In this document: one piece after another, positions 6,027 to 6,849 of the stretch
Layout of the letters: each line of letters opens with the position of its first letter
Numbering within the stretch: the stretch's first letter is position 1
Source: Desulfobacteraceae bacterium
GTDB taxonomy: Bacteria; Desulfobacterota; Desulfobacteria; Desulfobacterales; UBA11574
Reading direction: 5' to 3'
Length of the DNA: 6,849 nt
Assembly (NCBI GenBank): GCA_029857875.1
Contig: JAOUGB010000129.1
Coordinates: forward strand, 1 to 6,849
Notes under the pieces: model-generated
The model's database searches: none
Told to the model about the DNA's origin: nothing
What the model saw: the letters and a program-made list of their open reading frames with translations, nothing else
Translations under genes and position numbers: made by a program

Positions 6027-6849
6027 TTACCTATCACCTGGTATATATTTTCGAAAAATCAGCGTTGCATTGGTTCCCCCAAAACCGAATGAATTCGAAA
6101 GCACAATATCGACATCAACCGATTTTGTCTGGCCTATGACATAGTTCAAGCCTTCACATTCCTGGTCAACCTGTTCAAGGTTCAAGATCGGCGGTATCTT
6201 ATTATTATATATCGATAATACGCTGGAAATAGCTTCGATTCCGCCAATGGCGCCCAGCGAATGTCCAAGTTGAGATTTGTTGGCTGTAATAAACGGTTTT
6301 TCTTTTCCAACGCCAAATACTTTTTTTAAGGCGGTGGCTTCATTGATGTCACCTTTTGGGGTTGAGGTGGCATGGGGATTAATCAAATCAACGTCTTCCG
6401 GCTTAATTTGTGCATCTTCCAATGCCAGGTTAATGCATCGAATGGCACCATCCATGTCAGGATCGGTAATATGACTGGCATCCCCGGTCATGGCAAAGCC
6501 GATGAGTTCAGCATATATTTTGGCCCCTCTTGCCTTGGCATGATCCAGATCTTCTAAAATCAGGATGCCCGATCCATCCGCCATGATAAAGCCATTCCGA
6601 TTGATATCAAACGGACGAGAAGCGGATTGGGGCGTTTGATATGACGACGATAGGGCTTTAAGTGCATGAAAACCGGCGATGGTTAACGGCGTGATCGCAG
6701 CTTCTGTTCCGCCACAGGCAATCGCGTCTTCCTTTCCCATTTGAATTCTCTGGAAAGCCTCACCGATTGCGTGAGCTCCGGAAGCACATGCCGTTGCAAG
6801 GCAGGCATTGGCACCTCTGGCCTTAAAGGAAATACTGACATTGCCTGCG
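6027..6849 (-). CDS. fabF: Beta-ketoacyl-ACP synthase II type (FabF), N-terminus beyond window
   Basis: 273 codons of the C-terminal part are visible, about two thirds of a typical enzyme of about 410 residues. The frame is open through 6849, so the internal ATG at 6740 is not the start. The protein is a thiolase-fold condensing enzyme that elongates acyl-ACP with malonyl-ACP in cytoplasmic fatty-acid synthesis. The catalytic triad is complete: Cys in TACASG (codon 6786-6788), His in NPHATSTP (6372-6374) and His in KSQLGHSLG (6261-6263). Their spacing of 138 and 37 residues is close to E. coli FabF (140 and 37). The C-terminal NSFGFGGTNATLIF loop is present. NPHATSTP replaces the commoner NAHGTSTP, a minor variation. 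FabF-like synthases also serve polyketide or specialised lipid clusters, so the neighbours to the right matter for the exact role. It converges on trpA and is a separate transcription unit. Confidence 0.92.
   Translation of the reverse strand, partial: AGNVSISFKARGANACLATACASGAHAIGEAFQRIQMGKEDAIACGGTEAAITPLTIAGFHALKALSSSYQTPQSASRPFDINRNGFIMADGSGILILEDLDHAKARGAKIYAELIGFAMTGDASHITDPDMDGAIRCINLALEDAQIKPEDVDLINPHATSTPKGDINEATALKKVFGVGKEKPFITANKSQLGHSLGAIGGIEAISSVLSIYNNKIPPILNLEQVDQECEGLNYVIGQTKSVDVDIVLSNSFGFGGTNATLIFRKYIPGDR

Noticed and set aside
6027..6740. FabF gene starting at the internal ATG at 6740
   Set aside because: The frame stays open to the window edge and the upstream codons encode the conserved active-site Cys motif TACASG, so the gene is truncated by the window rather than short.

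Overview
The window looks like chromosomal DNA from an anaerobic Desulfobacterota-type bacterium, most likely near the Desulfobacterales. This rests on moderate GC with AT-rich spacers, an HDOD protein paired with a soluble hybrid histidine kinase, the sequence style of the TrpB/TrpA and FabF proteins, and repeat-like purine-rich spacer DNA. It is an impression from protein style, not from a database search. There are no rRNA or tRNA genes, transposases, integrases, phage genes or CRISPR arrays.

Layout: (1) Positions 1-2639, minus strand, form a two-gene signalling operon. An HDOD-domain protein is followed after 5 bp by a hybrid sensor histidine kinase/response regulator whose C-terminus runs off the left edge. 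(2) Positions 2640-3113 are a divergent AT-rich control region. It holds a strong 15-bp hairpin, a perfect 21-bp palindrome and promoter-like boxes. (3) Positions 3114-5878, plus strand, carry a GntR/HutC-type regulator with a UTRA ligand-binding domain, then trpB and trpA, which overlap by 8 bp. (4) Positions 5879-6026 are a convergent spacer with two inverted repeats. (5) From 6027 to the right edge, minus strand, is the C-terminal two thirds of a FabF-type beta-ketoacyl-ACP synthase.

How the genes fit together: trpBA encode both subunits of tryptophan synthase, separated from the other trp genes as far as the window shows, with a one-component regulator immediately upstream as a likely local controller. 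No Trp-rich leader peptide is visible ahead of trpB. The HDOD/kinase pair is probably an independent signalling unit, and fabF belongs to a fatty-acid gene set lying to the right.

Most unusual points: a roughly 31-residue in-frame insertion in the kinase ATP-binding domain, whose DNA is a nested inverted repeat and may be a small palindromic element captured in a coding sequence; a GntR/UTRA regulator wired to trpBA, with a perfect palindrome upstream; and an Asp-to-Glu change in TrpA at the position known for alpha-beta subunit communication. I see no clear evidence of a wholly new multi-gene system.
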